This document shows positions 7,511 through 16,142 of a stretch of 41,063 bases of DNA, piece by piece. Numbering within the stretch: the first letter of the stretch is position 1; each line of letters begins with the position of its first letter. The stretch is from Magnetococcales bacterium HCHbin5 (GTDB lineage Bacteria > Pseudomonadota > Magnetococcia > Magnetococcales > Magnetaquicoccaceae), in contig PEAG01000026.1 of the NCBI GenBank assembly GCA_002753505.1, positions 1-41,063 on the forward strand. Direction: 5' to 3'. The notes beneath the pieces were generated by a model. It saw nothing but the letters and a program-made list of their open reading frames with translations. It searched no databases and was not told the DNA's origin. The position numbers and the translations under genes are program-made.

Positions 7511-9548
7511 ACAGATCGATCTGCCGATGCAGGTCAGGTCGGCCAATTTTGTTCCAGGAACGGTGAACGGCGAGGAGCGCACCGTCGAGATGGTCTGGTC
7601 CACCGGAGCCTCTGTGCGCCGGACCGACTGGCGGACCGGCAAGCCGTATGACGAGACCCTCTCCGTCGATGCTGCGCATGTGGAGCTCTCCCGTTTGAAC
7701 AGCGGGGCACCCCTGTTGAACAGTCATGATGCCTCGTCCCTGGACAGCATCCTGGGAGTGGTGGAACGGGCCTGGATCGCCAATGGAGAGGGGCGCGCCG
7801 TGGTGCGCTTTTCCAGCCGGGACGGGGTTGCCGCCATCTTCAAGGATGTCCAGGAAGGCATCCTGCGCAACGTCTCGGTGGGCTACGTGGTGCGCCAATA
7901 TGAAGTCACCGAAGAGCGCGGCAAGGTTCCTCTCTGGCGGGCAGTGGATTGGATCCCCCTGGAGTTGTCCGCCGTGCCGATTGGTGCCGACCCTGGTGCA
8001 GGCTTCCGTTCCGACGAACCCACCAAACACCCCTGTCAACTGACCCAAATCAGAGGAGCTGATGAAATGCCCGAACCCGTAAAGACTGAAGTGGCGGCAG
8101 AGCCTGTCGCCGAAGTGGCCACCCGTCAAGCGACGGATGTGCCTGTGCTGGCCAAACCTCAGGAAGAGACGACGGTCCGATCCACCACCCCGGCCAAGCC
8201 CGTCGCCCCTCCTGCACCGACCCGTTCCACCAGCGCAGAGGAGGCCGAAATCATGACCCGGCAGGCGGTGGCCGCCGAGCGGCAACGGACGGTGGACATC
8301 TACGATGCCCAGGAGAAGTTGAAGGTGGACCGCAGCTTTGCTGACAGGCTGGTGAAAGAGGGTGTCGGTCTGGATGAAGCCCGCCGGAGCCTTATCGATG
8401 AGGCGGCCCGTCGTTCCAGCAGTGCTGGCGAGATCCGCAACCATGTGGTGATGACCGGTCAGGATGAGCGGACCTCTCGCAACGCGGCGGTGGAAAATGC
8501 CCTGCTGCATCGTTTCGACCCGACTGCGCACAAACTCTCCGATGCCGCTCGTGAATGGCGTGGCCTGACCCTGTTGGAGATGGCCCGCATGTTTGTGGAG
8601 AGCAGTGGTGGCGGGGTCCACACCACCCGGGGATTGACTCGGTACGAACTGGCCACCCGCGCTCTGCACACCGAGTCGGATTTCCCGAACATTCTGGCCA
8701 ATGTGGCCAACAAAACCCTGCGCACCGCCTACGAAGCCGCTCCACGCACCTTCCAGCCGTTTTGTCGGCAAGTGACTGCCAGCGACTTCAAGGCCATGTC
8801 CCGGGTGCAGTTGGGCGAGGCTCCGGCCCTGGACAAGGTCAACGAGGGTGGCGAATACAAACGGGGGCCGCTCGGCGAGGGCAAGGAATCCTACCGAGTG
8901 GAGACCTATGGCAAGATCATCTCCATCTCCCGGCAGGTGCTGGTCAACGATGACCTGAATGCCTTCACCCGCATCCCGCAGTTGTTCGGGGTGGCAGCGG
9001 CCAACCTGGAGAGCGACGTGGTGTGGGGCATTATCACCGCCAACCCGAACATGGGGGATGGCGTCGCCCTGTTCCATGCCAGTCACAAAAATCTGGCAGC
9101 GTCTGGTGCCGCCATTTCCGTTGCCACCCTGGGTGCTGCCCGCAAGAGTATGGGTACTCAGACCGGGGTGGATGGCCAGACTATCATCAATGTCCGCCCG
9201 GCCTTCATCATCGTTCCGGCGGCTTTGGAGGTGACTGCCGAGCAACTGCTGGCGGTGAACATGGTTCCGGCCAAATCCACCGATGTGGTGCCGCAGTCCC
9301 TGCGCACCCTGACGGTGATCGCCGAGCCGCGTCTGGATGCCGCCGTCAATGGCGACAAGGCGTGGTACATGTCGGCCAACCCGGGCCAGATTGACACCAT
9401 CGAATACGCCTATCTGGAGGGCCAGAACGGAGTCTATATCGAAACCCGCGTCGGCTTTGACGTGGACGGGGTGGAGATCAAGGCCCGGCTGGACTTTGGG
9501 GCCAAGGCCATCGACTGGCGTGGCCTGTTCAAAAATCCTGGTTTGTAA
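7500..9548 (+). CDS. prohead protease / major capsid fusion
   Basis: A 682-aa polyprotein that combines the capsid maturation protease with the shell protein. Residues 10-170 form an HK97/S78-type serine protease: the putative catalytic His is in PLLNSHD (about 76) and the Ser in RNVSVGY (about 126), followed by ELSAVPIGAD. A linker of about 170-260, rich in proline, threonine and alanine, then a coiled segment act as scaffold. From about residue 330 to the end is the capsid protein (ALLHRFDPTAHKLSDAA onward, with a late TLTVIAEPRLD segment). The ATG at 7500 has GGAG and overlaps the portal stop. Separate genes are the usual state; fused versions are known. The protease is expected to cut itself and the scaffold away after assembly. 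Confidence 0.93.
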   Translation: MPHKQIDLPMQVRSANFVPGTVNGEERTVEMVWSTGASVRRTDWRTGKPYDETLSVDAAHVELSRLNSGAPLLNSHDASSLDSILGVVERAWIANGEGRAVVRFSSRDGVAAIFKDVQEGILRNVSVGYVVRQYEVTEERGKVPLWRAVDWIPLELSAVPIGADPGAGFRSDEPTKHPCQLTQIRGADEMPEPVKTEVAAEPVAEVATRQATDVPVLAKPQEETTVRSTTPAKPVAPPAPTRSTSAEEAEIMTRQAVAAERQRTVDIYDAQEKLKVDRSFADRLVKEGVGLDEARRSLIDEAARRSSSAGEIRNHVVMTGQDERTSRNAAVENALLHRFDPTAHKLSDAAREWRGLTLLEMARMFVESSGGGVHTTRGLTRYELATRALHTESDFPNILANVANKTLRTAYEAAPRTFQPFCRQVTASDFKAMSRVQLGEAPALDKVNEGGEYKRGPLGEGKESYRVETYGKIISISRQVLVNDDLNAFTRIPQLFGVAAANLESDVVWGIITANPNMGDGVALFHASHKNLAASGAAISVATLGAARKSMGTQTGVDGQTIINVRPAFIIVPAALEVTAEQLLAVNMVPAKSTDVVPQSLRTLTVIAEPRLDAAVNGDKAWYMSANPGQIDTIEYAYLEGQNGVYIETRVGFDVDGVEIKARLDFGAKAIDWRGLFKNPGL

Positions 9549-9581
9549 ACTCCCAACCTGAACCAATAACGAGGAAAAATC

Positions 9582-9911
9582 ATGCGAAATTACATCCAAC
9601 CGGGCGACACCGTCACGGTAGTCGCCCCTGTGGCCGTGAACAGCGGTGACGGCCTGTTGGTCGGTACACTGTTCGGTGTAGCTCTCTCCACTGCCGCCAT
9701 CAGCACCAACGTGGAAATGATCACCGAAGGAGTGGTGGATCTGCCCAAGGCCGCCGTGGCCGTTACCCAGGGGGCCAAGGTTTACTGGGACAACACAGCC
9801 AAAAACGTCACCACGACCGCCACCAACAACACTCTGATTGGTTGCGCCATCCTGGCCGCTGCCGTTGGGGATGCCATTGTCCGGGTGCGGCTGAACGGGG
9901 TGGTGACGTGA
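9582..9911 (+). CDS. DUF2190 family head protein
   Basis: A 109-aa protein with the DUF2190 pattern: MRNYIQPGDTVTVVAPVAVN at the start, VEMITEGVVDLPKA in the middle, and KVYWDNTAKNVTT followed by LIGCAILAAAVGDAIVRVRL at the end. Members are small beta-barrel-like proteins next to capsid genes and are thought to be decoration or stabilising proteins on the shell. GAGGAAAA precedes the ATG. The gene lies 33 bp after the capsid gene and its stop overlaps the next start (GTGA), as expected in the head operon. Confidence 0.85.
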   Translation: MRNYIQPGDTVTVVAPVAVNSGDGLLVGTLFGVALSTAAISTNVEMITEGVVDLPKAAVAVTQGAKVYWDNTAKNVTTTATNNTLIGCAILAAAVGDAIVRVRLNGVVT

Positions 9912-10279
9912 ACAGGTGGGATAGCTTGTCAGGACTGGCGAACCGGTCGTGCCTAGCTACTTTCGGCACACCGGTCGCCTATCGTCCTGCCCTGCGCAAT
10001 CAGCCGAATCTGGCAGAGCAGTCATTTCCCATCACCGGCATTTTCACGGGAAAAAACCTCAACATCACCCTGATGGGTGCGGGTGCAAACGGCCTGGACG
10101 CCATTGTACCGCAACCCACCCTGGAAGTCCGCCTGTCGGATCTGGGTTTTCTTCCCATGACCGGTGACGAGGTGGCGGTGGATGGCCTCCTTTATCAGGT
10201 TGTGGAAGTCCAGCCTGATGGCAGGGGCATGGCACTATTGAGACTTGCCAGGCAGCCGGATCCATCCACAGGCCTGTGA
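9908..10279 (+). CDS. head-tail joining protein, FII-like
   Basis: A 123-aa beta-rich protein that I place with the lambda FII-like or other head-completion proteins. It has FPITGIFTGKNLNITLMG and a C-terminal GDEVAVDGLLYQVVEVQPDG strand pair. These proteins form the interface ring between the filled head and the tail. No good ATG exists at the N-terminus, so I chose the GTG at 9908, which overlaps the previous stop and keeps MNRWDSLSGLANRSCLATFG as the natural N-terminus. The ATG at 9842 would place 22 unlikely residues inside the previous gene. Function rests partly on gene order. Confidence 0.65.
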   Translation: MNRWDSLSGLANRSCLATFGTPVAYRPALRNQPNLAEQSFPITGIFTGKNLNITLMGAGANGLDAIVPQPTLEVRLSDLGFLPMTGDEVAVDGLLYQVVEVQPDGRGMALLRLARQPDPSTGL

Positions 10280-10311
10280 GCCCTTTCGCAACATCCACCA
10301 GGAGCATTCGC

Positions 10312-10683
10312 ATGTCCTTCAAAGCCAACCTGTCCCCTCTCTACCGGGGGGATACGCGGGAGTTTGCGTTCGAATTCACCGACAGTGCCGGAGAACCGGT
10401 CAACATCACCGGTCATGAGCTGTGGTTCACCATGAAGCAGAACATGAACGACGAGGACAGCGAGGCTGTATTCCAGAGAAAGATCGTTTTTCCGGACTGC
10501 CCGCAGTCGCTGCAGGGGGAAGCGGTGTTGACCCTCACATCGGCAGAGACGGATCTCTTTGTGCCGGGGGTCTACGTGTTCGACTTCCAGCGGGTGATCC
10601 CGGATAACCCGCCCGTGGTGAAGACGTTGATGTCCGGCAAGATCACCATCCTGCCGGATATCACCCGCAGCAACGGCTCTTGA
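10312..10683 (+). CDS. phage structural protein, Ig-like fold (123 aa)
   Basis: A 123-aa protein of beta strands and no helices of note. The pattern YRGDTREFAFEFTDSAGEPV followed by ITGHELWFTMKQ and GVYVFDFQRV is typical of immunoglobulin-like or BppU-N-like phage proteins, in which such domains sit on baseplates or fibres. AGGAG lies seven bases before the ATG at 10312; an alternative start at 10276 would only add 12 residues. Role unassigned; it lies between the head-tail joiner and fibre-like genes. Confidence 0.6.
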   Translation: MSFKANLSPLYRGDTREFAFEFTDSAGEPVNITGHELWFTMKQNMNDEDSEAVFQRKIVFPDCPQSLQGEAVLTLTSAETDLFVPGVYVFDFQRVIPDNPPVVKTLMSGKITILPDITRSNGS

Positions 10684-10694
10684 GGAGCAGTGCG

Positions 10695-11162
10695 ATGGAA
10701 CAACCGATTCGCGTTGCACTCATCCGGGAGTCCATCCGTGTGCCCCTCGTCGACGAACAGGTCAACATTGCCCTGCACGAGGAGCGATTCGACTTTTCGA
10801 CACCTCCCGTCCTGGCCACCTCCGGTTGGCCGTTTGGACTGAACCCTGTCCGGGTGGACGGTCTGCAGAAAGGAGTGGCAACGGTCGTCGATCATGTGGC
10901 CATGCCGTCGTTTTTCCGGGTGGTGCGCTGGATGTTGCTGCTCTCGGACGACAGCCACGATCTGGCGGTAACCAGCACCGTTCAATGTATGCGTCGTGGT
11001 GGCGACGTGTTGTTTACGGAGTTTGCCATCCTGGGTGATTACGGGACCATCCCGTATGAGCTGGATGTGGTAGCGGATGGCGACAAGGTAAAATTGGTCG
11101 TGACAAGCAGGTATGAGGGCGAACTCACGGCTAGAACAAGCAAAATTGGCATTTTCAACTGA
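10695..11162 (+). CDS. hypothetical phage protein (155 aa)
   Basis: A 155-aa protein with no recognised family. The second half is mainly beta strands (GVATVVDHVAMPSFFRVVRW, VQCMRRGGDVLFTEFAILG, YELDVVADGDKVKLVV), ending in a short hydrophilic tail, which fits a virion protein. The start at 10695 is supported by TGAGGAG; codons upstream to 10680 are not needed. Its start is 11 bp after the previous stop and the next gene follows after 29 bp, so it is part of the late operon. Confidence 0.55.
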   Translation: MEQPIRVALIRESIRVPLVDEQVNIALHEERFDFSTPPVLATSGWPFGLNPVRVDGLQKGVATVVDHVAMPSFFRVVRWMLLLSDDSHDLAVTSTVQCMRRGGDVLFTEFAILGDYGTIPYELDVVADGDKVKLVVTSRYEGELTARTSKIGIFN

Positions 11163-11191
11163 CGTTTCAACCATTCAAAGGAGTTGCAAAG

Positions 11192-12301
11192 ATGGGTTTG
11201 TCCATGTTCCAGATCAAAAAGGGTATCAATCTCGACGGCTTGGCCCAGGTGATGTCCGGGGCCGGTGTGCCGGGTGCGGCGGGGGATGCCTCGCTGGCTC
11301 CGGTCGGGTCTCTGTACCTGGACGTCACCAACGGCCAACTGTACGTCAAAAAGAGCAGCGGTGTCGGCACCGACAAATGGTTGCGCACCCAGAACAGCAG
11401 CGATATGGCGGCAGCACTGCAGGGTATCTCCTGGCGTGAACCGGCCAAGCTGCACGTCACCACCTCCTATGCCGATCTGGCGGCGGCCACAACGGCGATG
11501 AATACCGGTACGCTGGACGGCACTGCCGTTGTCGCCAATGACCGCATCCTATTCGAAAACATCACCGGAGTCAGCAAAAACATCTTTGTCGTCACCGGTA
11601 CCCCCGGTTCCGGTGCCACCCTGGTCGAGGATACGAACACGGCGACCAAGGGCGACACGGTGTATGTCTCGAGCGGGACCGATGCCGGGAAAACCTTCAA
11701 CTACAACGGCACCGTCTGGGTGCAGCAGGGGGCGGCATCGTCCACCGAGATTGGCTTCCTGAAGGCGTTTGTCGGCAAATCGGCAGACGGCAACGAGACT
11801 CCGGACTATGCCAGCAACAATGTCGTGACGGATGGTGACTCGCTGGAGGATGCCATCAGCGATCTGGATGCCAAGATCGGTCAGCTCTACGGGACGCCGA
11901 ACTTCATCTATGACAACACGGTGTCCGGCAACTTGGCCGTGTTGGACTCCCAGTTGGGGATGGCACGTACATTCGTCGAGCTGTTTGCAGGTGGCGGCAC
12001 GGAGACGGTGGTTGACTCCATGCGGGCCGAAGCGGGTGACTACTGCATCGCATTGGAGTGGAGTCTGGTGGTCAAACTCCAGTCGGATCCCTCCCGGTTG
12101 TGGGCGGCCAAGGTGTTTGCAGTCCAGAATGGCACGGCTGTCGACTTCAACATCGCGTCTATTCTCGGCCTTGGGACCGCGATTCCCGGCCTGGACGTCT
12201 CCGTCGACATCTCTGGCGGGAATGTCCGACTGTTGGTCAACTCCACCGATCCGGTCATTGCCTATGCCACCCGGTCGATGGTAGGCAACGTCAACACGTA
12301 A
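11192..12301 (+). CDS. putative tail/fibre structural protein (369 aa)
   Basis: A 369-aa protein made of low-complexity, glycine-, threonine- and aspartate-rich beta segments, the style of phage fibre or attachment proteins. Visible elements are APVGSLYLDVTNGQLYVKKS, a motif also present in the next gene in altered form (FPVGSVYFQTNGTVWKRK), then FNYNGTVWVQQGAAS, and a helical SLEDAISDLDAKIGQLYG segment likely to trimerise. The C-terminal third is a separate beta domain with TVVDSMRAEAGDYCIALEWS. CAAAGGAG precedes the ATG by about 6 bases. The exact part of the virion is not known. Confidence 0.6.
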   Translation: MGLSMFQIKKGINLDGLAQVMSGAGVPGAAGDASLAPVGSLYLDVTNGQLYVKKSSGVGTDKWLRTQNSSDMAAALQGISWREPAKLHVTTSYADLAAATTAMNTGTLDGTAVVANDRILFENITGVSKNIFVVTGTPGSGATLVEDTNTATKGDTVYVSSGTDAGKTFNYNGTVWVQQGAASSTEIGFLKAFVGKSADGNETPDYASNNVVTDGDSLEDAISDLDAKIGQLYGTPNFIYDNTVSGNLAVLDSQLGMARTFVELFAGGGTETVVDSMRAEAGDYCIALEWSLVVKLQSDPSRLWAAKVFAVQNGTAVDFNIASILGLGTAIPGLDVSVDISGGNVRLLVNSTDPVIAYATRSMVGNVNT

Positions 12302-12322
12302 GCAGCCCCAGGGAACAGGCCG

Positions 12323-13024
12323 ATGAACACGGATTTCAACCATGGCTATCGAGTGGAAACAGTTTCTCTCGGTGACAACGTCGGCCTGTTCTCTGGTGCC
12401 TTGTCGCCAGTGGCGATTGATACATCCACTTTTCCCGTTGGTTCGGTCTACTTCCAGACCAACGGGACGGTGTGGAAACGCAAAGGGGCCGGGCCATCAG
12501 ACTGGGTGCGCATGGTTGCGGAGGACTCTGCCCTGTTCACCGGGGCAGTCTCTTCTATTACCACCAGCAACCTGGATTTGAGTCGGGCGTTGGTCAGCGA
12601 TGCGGCTGGCAAGGTGGCCGCATCTGCGGTGACCAGCGCGGAATTGGGGTACGTGGCAGGTGTTACCTCTGGCATTCAGGTGCAGTTGAATGGCAAGGCG
12701 GTGAAGGAAATCATCCAGAACAGCCGTTCTGCCAACTATACCCTCGTTCTGACCGATGCAGGGAAACAGATCCTGCACCCTGCGGCGGATAATGCCGCTC
12801 GAACCTTCACCATTCCGGCCAACAGCAGCGTGGCTTTCCCAATCGGGACCACCCTTTGGTTTGTCAACGAGGCCAACTCCGTCACGATCGCCATCACGAC
12901 GGACACTCTGTCATTGGCGGGGACGAACAAGACCGGCAACCGCACCTTGGCGGCCAACGGGGTGGCGACGGCACTGAAGATCACCGCTACCAAGTGGATG
13001 ATCTTCGGGTATGGGTTGTCGTGA
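12323..13024 (+). CDS. fibre-like structural protein sharing modules with gene at 18626
   Basis: A 233-aa protein. It opens with a GSVYFQTNGTVWKRK motif, then carries SNLDLSRALVSDAAGKV followed by SAELGYVAGVTSGIQVQLNG. The same module appears twice in the fibre at 18626. The C-terminal 100 residues form a beta-rich domain (PAADNAARTFTIPANSSVAF, VNEANSVTIAITTDTLSLAG) of the kind seen at the tips of phage fibres. These features indicate a trimeric fibre or tail appendage. CAGGGAACAGG precedes the ATG. It is the last gene before the terminator at 13071 and the modification cassette. Confidence 0.6.
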   Translation: MNTDFNHGYRVETVSLGDNVGLFSGALSPVAIDTSTFPVGSVYFQTNGTVWKRKGAGPSDWVRMVAEDSALFTGAVSSITTSNLDLSRALVSDAAGKVAASAVTSAELGYVAGVTSGIQVQLNGKAVKEIIQNSRSANYTLVLTDAGKQILHPAADNAARTFTIPANSSVAFPIGTTLWFVNEANSVTIAITTDTLSLAGTNKTGNRTLAANGVATALKITATKWMIFGYGLS

Positions 13025-13070
13025 GATACCGACCCAATCCTTCCTGACGTCTGGTGTTTTGTAATCTTGA

Positions 13071-13096
13071 CCCCGCCTCGGCGGGGTTTTGTTTTT
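13071..13096 (+). terminator. Rho-independent terminator, left block of cassette
   Basis: CCCCGCC (13071-13077), two-base loop, GGCGGGG (13080-13086), then TTTTGTTTTT. A 7-bp perfect GC stem with a T run is a strong terminator. It ends 12 bp before the Mom-like gene, and a ribosome binding site (GGAGGG) follows directly. A near copy of the whole block lies at 17115-17147. Confidence 0.82.
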
Positions 13097-13108
13097 CTGG
13101 AGGGTGCC

Positions 13109-13573
13109 ATGCTCATCACCTATGAGTCCATTGACCTAGCAACAGCCAATGCCTGCCTGATCGCCTGGGAACATCGCATGGGGCCCCTGCGGCGTGGCAA
13201 CCAACGTGGCGTGCATCACGGGCTGTTCCACGACGGTCAACCCGTAGCGGTTACGATGACATCAACCCTCATCCGTGAGCGAGTTGGCGGTGTAGATGGG
13301 TTGGATAGGAACAATACGGTGGAACTCTCGCGGTTGTGCGCAGCACGACCGGGCCTATGCCGCGTTGCTCTGCGTTTGTGGCGGGAATTCGTTTTTCCCT
13401 TTTTGGACGGCGGCTATCTGTACGCCATCAGTTACCAGGATGCGGCACAGCACTCGGGCAACCTCTATCGGTTCGATGGCTGGCGGCGCGTTGGCTATTC
13501 CCACTCCGGGCGGGACACGAGATCCGGCAGACCCGGTCGGAACAAATATGTGTGGCTGTGGCAGCGACAGTAG
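13109..13573 (+). CDS. Mom-like GNAT transferase (DNA hypermodification)
   Basis: A 154-aa GNAT-fold protein resembling the Mom family of phage Mu, which modifies adenine in DNA to protect it from restriction. The strongest region is residues 103-130: YLYAISYQDAAQHSGNLY then DGWRRVGY, matching the Mom SYAD...HxGxxYxAxxW pattern. Upstream, ELSRLCAARPG at about 72-82 fits the ...EL.RLW... strand of the fold. The C-terminus is arginine-rich and aromatic (GRPGRNKYVWLWQ), suited to nucleic acid. I chose ATG 13109 because GGAGGG precedes it; the frame upstream runs through the terminator. It starts a three-gene unit with a radical SAM enzyme and a PP-loop enzyme. The substrate is not known. Confidence 0.72.
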   Translation: MLITYESIDLATANACLIAWEHRMGPLRRGNQRGVHHGLFHDGQPVAVTMTSTLIRERVGGVDGLDRNNTVELSRLCAARPGLCRVALRLWREFVFPFLDGGYLYAISYQDAAQHSGNLYRFDGWRRVGYSHSGRDTRSGRPGRNKYVWLWQRQ

Positions 13574-13879
13574 AGAGGGAACCCGATGATCATTCGACTG
13601 ACACAGCTCGATGGCAAGCTGCCGAATCTGGCCCTGATGCGACTGGCCAGTTATCACCGGCACCAGGGCGATGAGGTGGTCTTCACCCGGGAAGCGGCTC
13701 GCACCCTGTTTGAGCCTGCCTATGATCGTGTGTACGGATCGGTGATTTTCAACTCATCGGCCCATCTGGTGGAGCAGTTTCGTCGCCATTTCCCACAGGC
13801 CATCCTGGGGGGCACCGGTTCCGGGAATCTGCATACCGTTGAACAGGTGATCGGCCAGGAATGGGCACAGTTCGACTAT

Positions 13880-13896
13880 CCCGGATATTGCACGAA
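13880..13896 (+). repeat. left terminal inverted repeat of the IS element
   Basis: CCCGGATATTGCACGAA, identical to the reverse complement of the right end. The similarity continues imperfectly inward (TGGCGA some 5-6 bases further in both ends). Target duplication CTAT is at 13876-13879. Confidence 0.9.
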
Positions 13897-14048
13897 GGTC
13901 GTGGCGAGCTCCGGTTGAGAAATGTTGAGGGTGTGACATGCCGATTTTTCCAAAAATTTCCGCTTATGAAGCCAATTTTGCGGATTCAGGACACACCTCC
14001 CCCTTACCCCCATTATTTTTCCGGCACCGGGGACAGTGCCTGCCGTTC

Positions 14049-15359
14049 TTACCCTGTGCTGATCCGGAGGTAGACCTTTGCGAACAGATCTTGATAGGGA
14101 CAGGCACTGGAGAGAAGAAATCTGACCCGGCGGGTATTGCGCAGGACTATGGCACCGATCTTCAGCAACCGCAGACGGATCGTTGTGCATTGGGCGTGAG
14201 CCATCTCGGTGCCTGCCAACCCCAGGCGCCGAATCGCTTCGAGCAACATGTAGGCGAAGGTTGATAACAACAACCGAAACTGGTTGGGCCACCAGTTGTG
14301 GCAACTGGTCCGGTCGGCAAACAGTTGAAGTTGTTCCTTGATGCGGTTTTCCATCTCACCACGGGCACAATAGATACGGTCATACAGGATGCCGGCTTTT
14401 CCTTCCAGATTTGTCACCACAAAGCGGGGATTCTCACCTTTTTCCGAGTGTTCTGCACGGATGATGATCCGGCGTTCCCGTTTCCAGGAGGAGGCCGCAT
14501 AGTTGAGTTCGCCGAACAGACGCTGTTTCTCACCGGTGAGTTTAAATTCTTGTGCAGCCTGGCCGATCACATCGCACGAAAGCCTCTGCAAGCGGACGTT
14601 TCGGGCGATGCCGACGATGTAACCCACATCATTGCGTTCACACCATCCAAGCAACCAATGGCGGCAAAAGCCACTGTCCCCGCGAAAGATGATCCGCACC
14701 TGCGGCCACACATCCCGAAGCCGTCTCACCAGCCATTTCAGCATGGCTCCACTGTGTTTCATGGCGTCTATGTTGCTCGGGCGCAGATAGCTGACCAGAG
14801 GCTGATCCCCACAGAATACGTACAGGGGAAGAAAGCAGTAACTATCATAATATCCATGAAAAAATCGATATTCCTGTTTGCCATGAACTGGATCATCCGT
14901 GGCGTCGAAATCGAGAATCAACTCTTCTGGCGGTGTGGCATGGGAGGCAATAAACTGATCCACCATAATGTTGTGTAATGACCAGAAAATCTCCCGGTCC
15001 ATGGCATTCTCAAACCGGCACAGGGTTGAACTGCCCGCCAATACCTGCTCCCGATCGACACCTGTTTGAAAGCCAGGATCATAACGCAACATTTGGTGAT
15101 CGTTGAGATCCTCATATCCCAACGCCAACCCGAACAGACGCTGCCGCACAAGATCTATCGTGCTATGCGTCAATTTGTTCGGATCCCGTGAATCCTTCAG
15201 GCTCAGGGCAATCCGGGACGACAGCCCAAGGCGGCGATCCACTTGACGAAGAAGCAATATCCCGCCGTCGCTGGTTACGTCACCACCGCTGAATTCGGCT
15301 TCAACCTTGCGCCGTTTGCAGGCTGGAAATTCAAACAATCTTGGGGTACAATCTGTCAT
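14049..15359 (-). CDS. IS1380-family transposase
   Basis: A 436-aa DDE transposase with the IS4/IS1380 layout. The first catalytic Asp is in LDFDATDDPVHGKQEY (about residue 152), a signature of IS1380. The second Asp is in IIFRGDSGFCRHWLLGW (about 228). The Glu is in CARGEMENRIKEQLQLFADRTSC, the YREK-like Glu region. The N-terminus carries VTSDGGILLLRQVDRRLGLS, also family-typical. No frameshift or stop is present, so it should be active. It moves the element by cutting at the 17-bp ends and produces a 4-bp target duplication. Confidence 0.95.
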   Translation of the reverse strand: MTDCTPRLFEFPACKRRKVEAEFSGGDVTSDGGILLLRQVDRRLGLSSRIALSLKDSRDPNKLTHSTIDLVRQRLFGLALGYEDLNDHQMLRYDPGFQTGVDREQVLAGSSTLCRFENAMDREIFWSLHNIMVDQFIASHATPPEELILDFDATDDPVHGKQEYRFFHGYYDSYCFLPLYVFCGDQPLVSYLRPSNIDAMKHSGAMLKWLVRRLRDVWPQVRIIFRGDSGFCRHWLLGWCERNDVGYIVGIARNVRLQRLSCDVIGQAAQEFKLTGEKQRLFGELNYAASSWKRERRIIIRAEHSEKGENPRFVVTNLEGKAGILYDRIYCARGEMENRIKEQLQLFADRTSCHNWWPNQFRLLLSTFAYMLLEAIRRLGLAGTEMAHAQCTTIRLRLLKIGAIVLRNTRRVRFLLSSACPYQDLFAKVYLRISTG

Positions 15360-15430
15360 GGCGAAACTCCTCCTGGATCAATAGTGAACGAATTGATTTT
15401 ACAGGATTATAAGGAGTTTCGCCATTTTTA

Positions 15431-15447
15431 TTCGTGCAATATCCGGG
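15431..15447 (-). repeat. right terminal inverted repeat of the IS element
   Basis: TTCGTGCAATATCCGGG, the exact reverse complement of the left end. The second CTAT duplication follows at 15448-15451. A GTG inside it (15434) happens to be in frame with the right half of the radical SAM gene. Confidence 0.9.
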
Positions 15448-16142
15448 CTATAGCGATTACCCGGAGGTCAAGGAATCCATTGGCTTCACCCAGCGCGGAT
15501 GCCGGATGCGCTGCCGTTTTTGTGTTGTGCCTGAGCGGGAAGGCAAAGCACGGGCCACCCACACCATCCACCAAATCTGGCGAGGCCCTCCCCATCCACG
15601 CAAGGTCCATCTGCTCGACAATGACTTTTTTGGCCAACCTGAGTCGGCATGGCGGGCGCGCATAGGAGAGTTGCGAGAGGGCAGTTTCCGGGTCTGCTTT
15701 GGCCAAGGCATCAACGTGCGCTCCATTACGGATGAGCAAGCCGAGGCATTGGCCTCGGTCGAATATCGGGACACCAAATTTCAGCAACGGCGGCTCTATA
15801 CCGCCTGGGACAATCCAAGAGATGAGCAGCGATTCTTCATCGGAGTCAACACATTGGAGATGGCCGGAATCCCGCCCACACACCTGATGGCCTACATGCT
15901 GGTTGGCTTTGATCCAATGGAATCGTGGGACGGCATCCTGTCCCGGTTCAACAAAATGGTGGACCGGGGCATCAAGCCCTACCCGATGGTCTTCGATGCA
16001 GGGCGCAGGGACTTGAAGGCGTTCCAGAGATGGGTCGTCACGGGATTGTACCGGGCTTGTGCCTGGGAGGAATACCGGAGCAGCCAACAGAGTTCCGTCG
16101 TTCATTTGTCCAACAGCCGTTGGAAGAAAGAGGTATCAGCAG

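Larger units (their letters stand above)
13880..15447 (-). mobile_element. IS1380-family insertion sequence, complete (1568 bp)
   Basis: The element starts CCCGGATATTGCACGAA at 13880 and ends with the reverse complement at 15447, a perfect 17-bp inverted repeat. A CTAT direct repeat flanks it (13876-13879 and 15448-15451), the target duplication. It carries one transposase gene on the minus strand. Length, the CC-starting ends and the short duplication fit IS1380. The 169 bp between the left end and the transposase stop holds no gene. The ends and duplication are intact, so the insertion is probably recent. Confidence 0.93.

Noticed and set aside
7434-9599. Very long reverse-strand frame (721 aa) opposite the capsid gene
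   Set aside because: It is the mirror of a well-supported protease/capsid gene in GC-rich DNA, with histidine- and glycine-rich low-information protein and no family motif.
13586-13918. A complete 110-aa gene
   Set aside because: Its last 13 codons lie inside the insertion element; the true product is the first 98 residues of the radical SAM protein.
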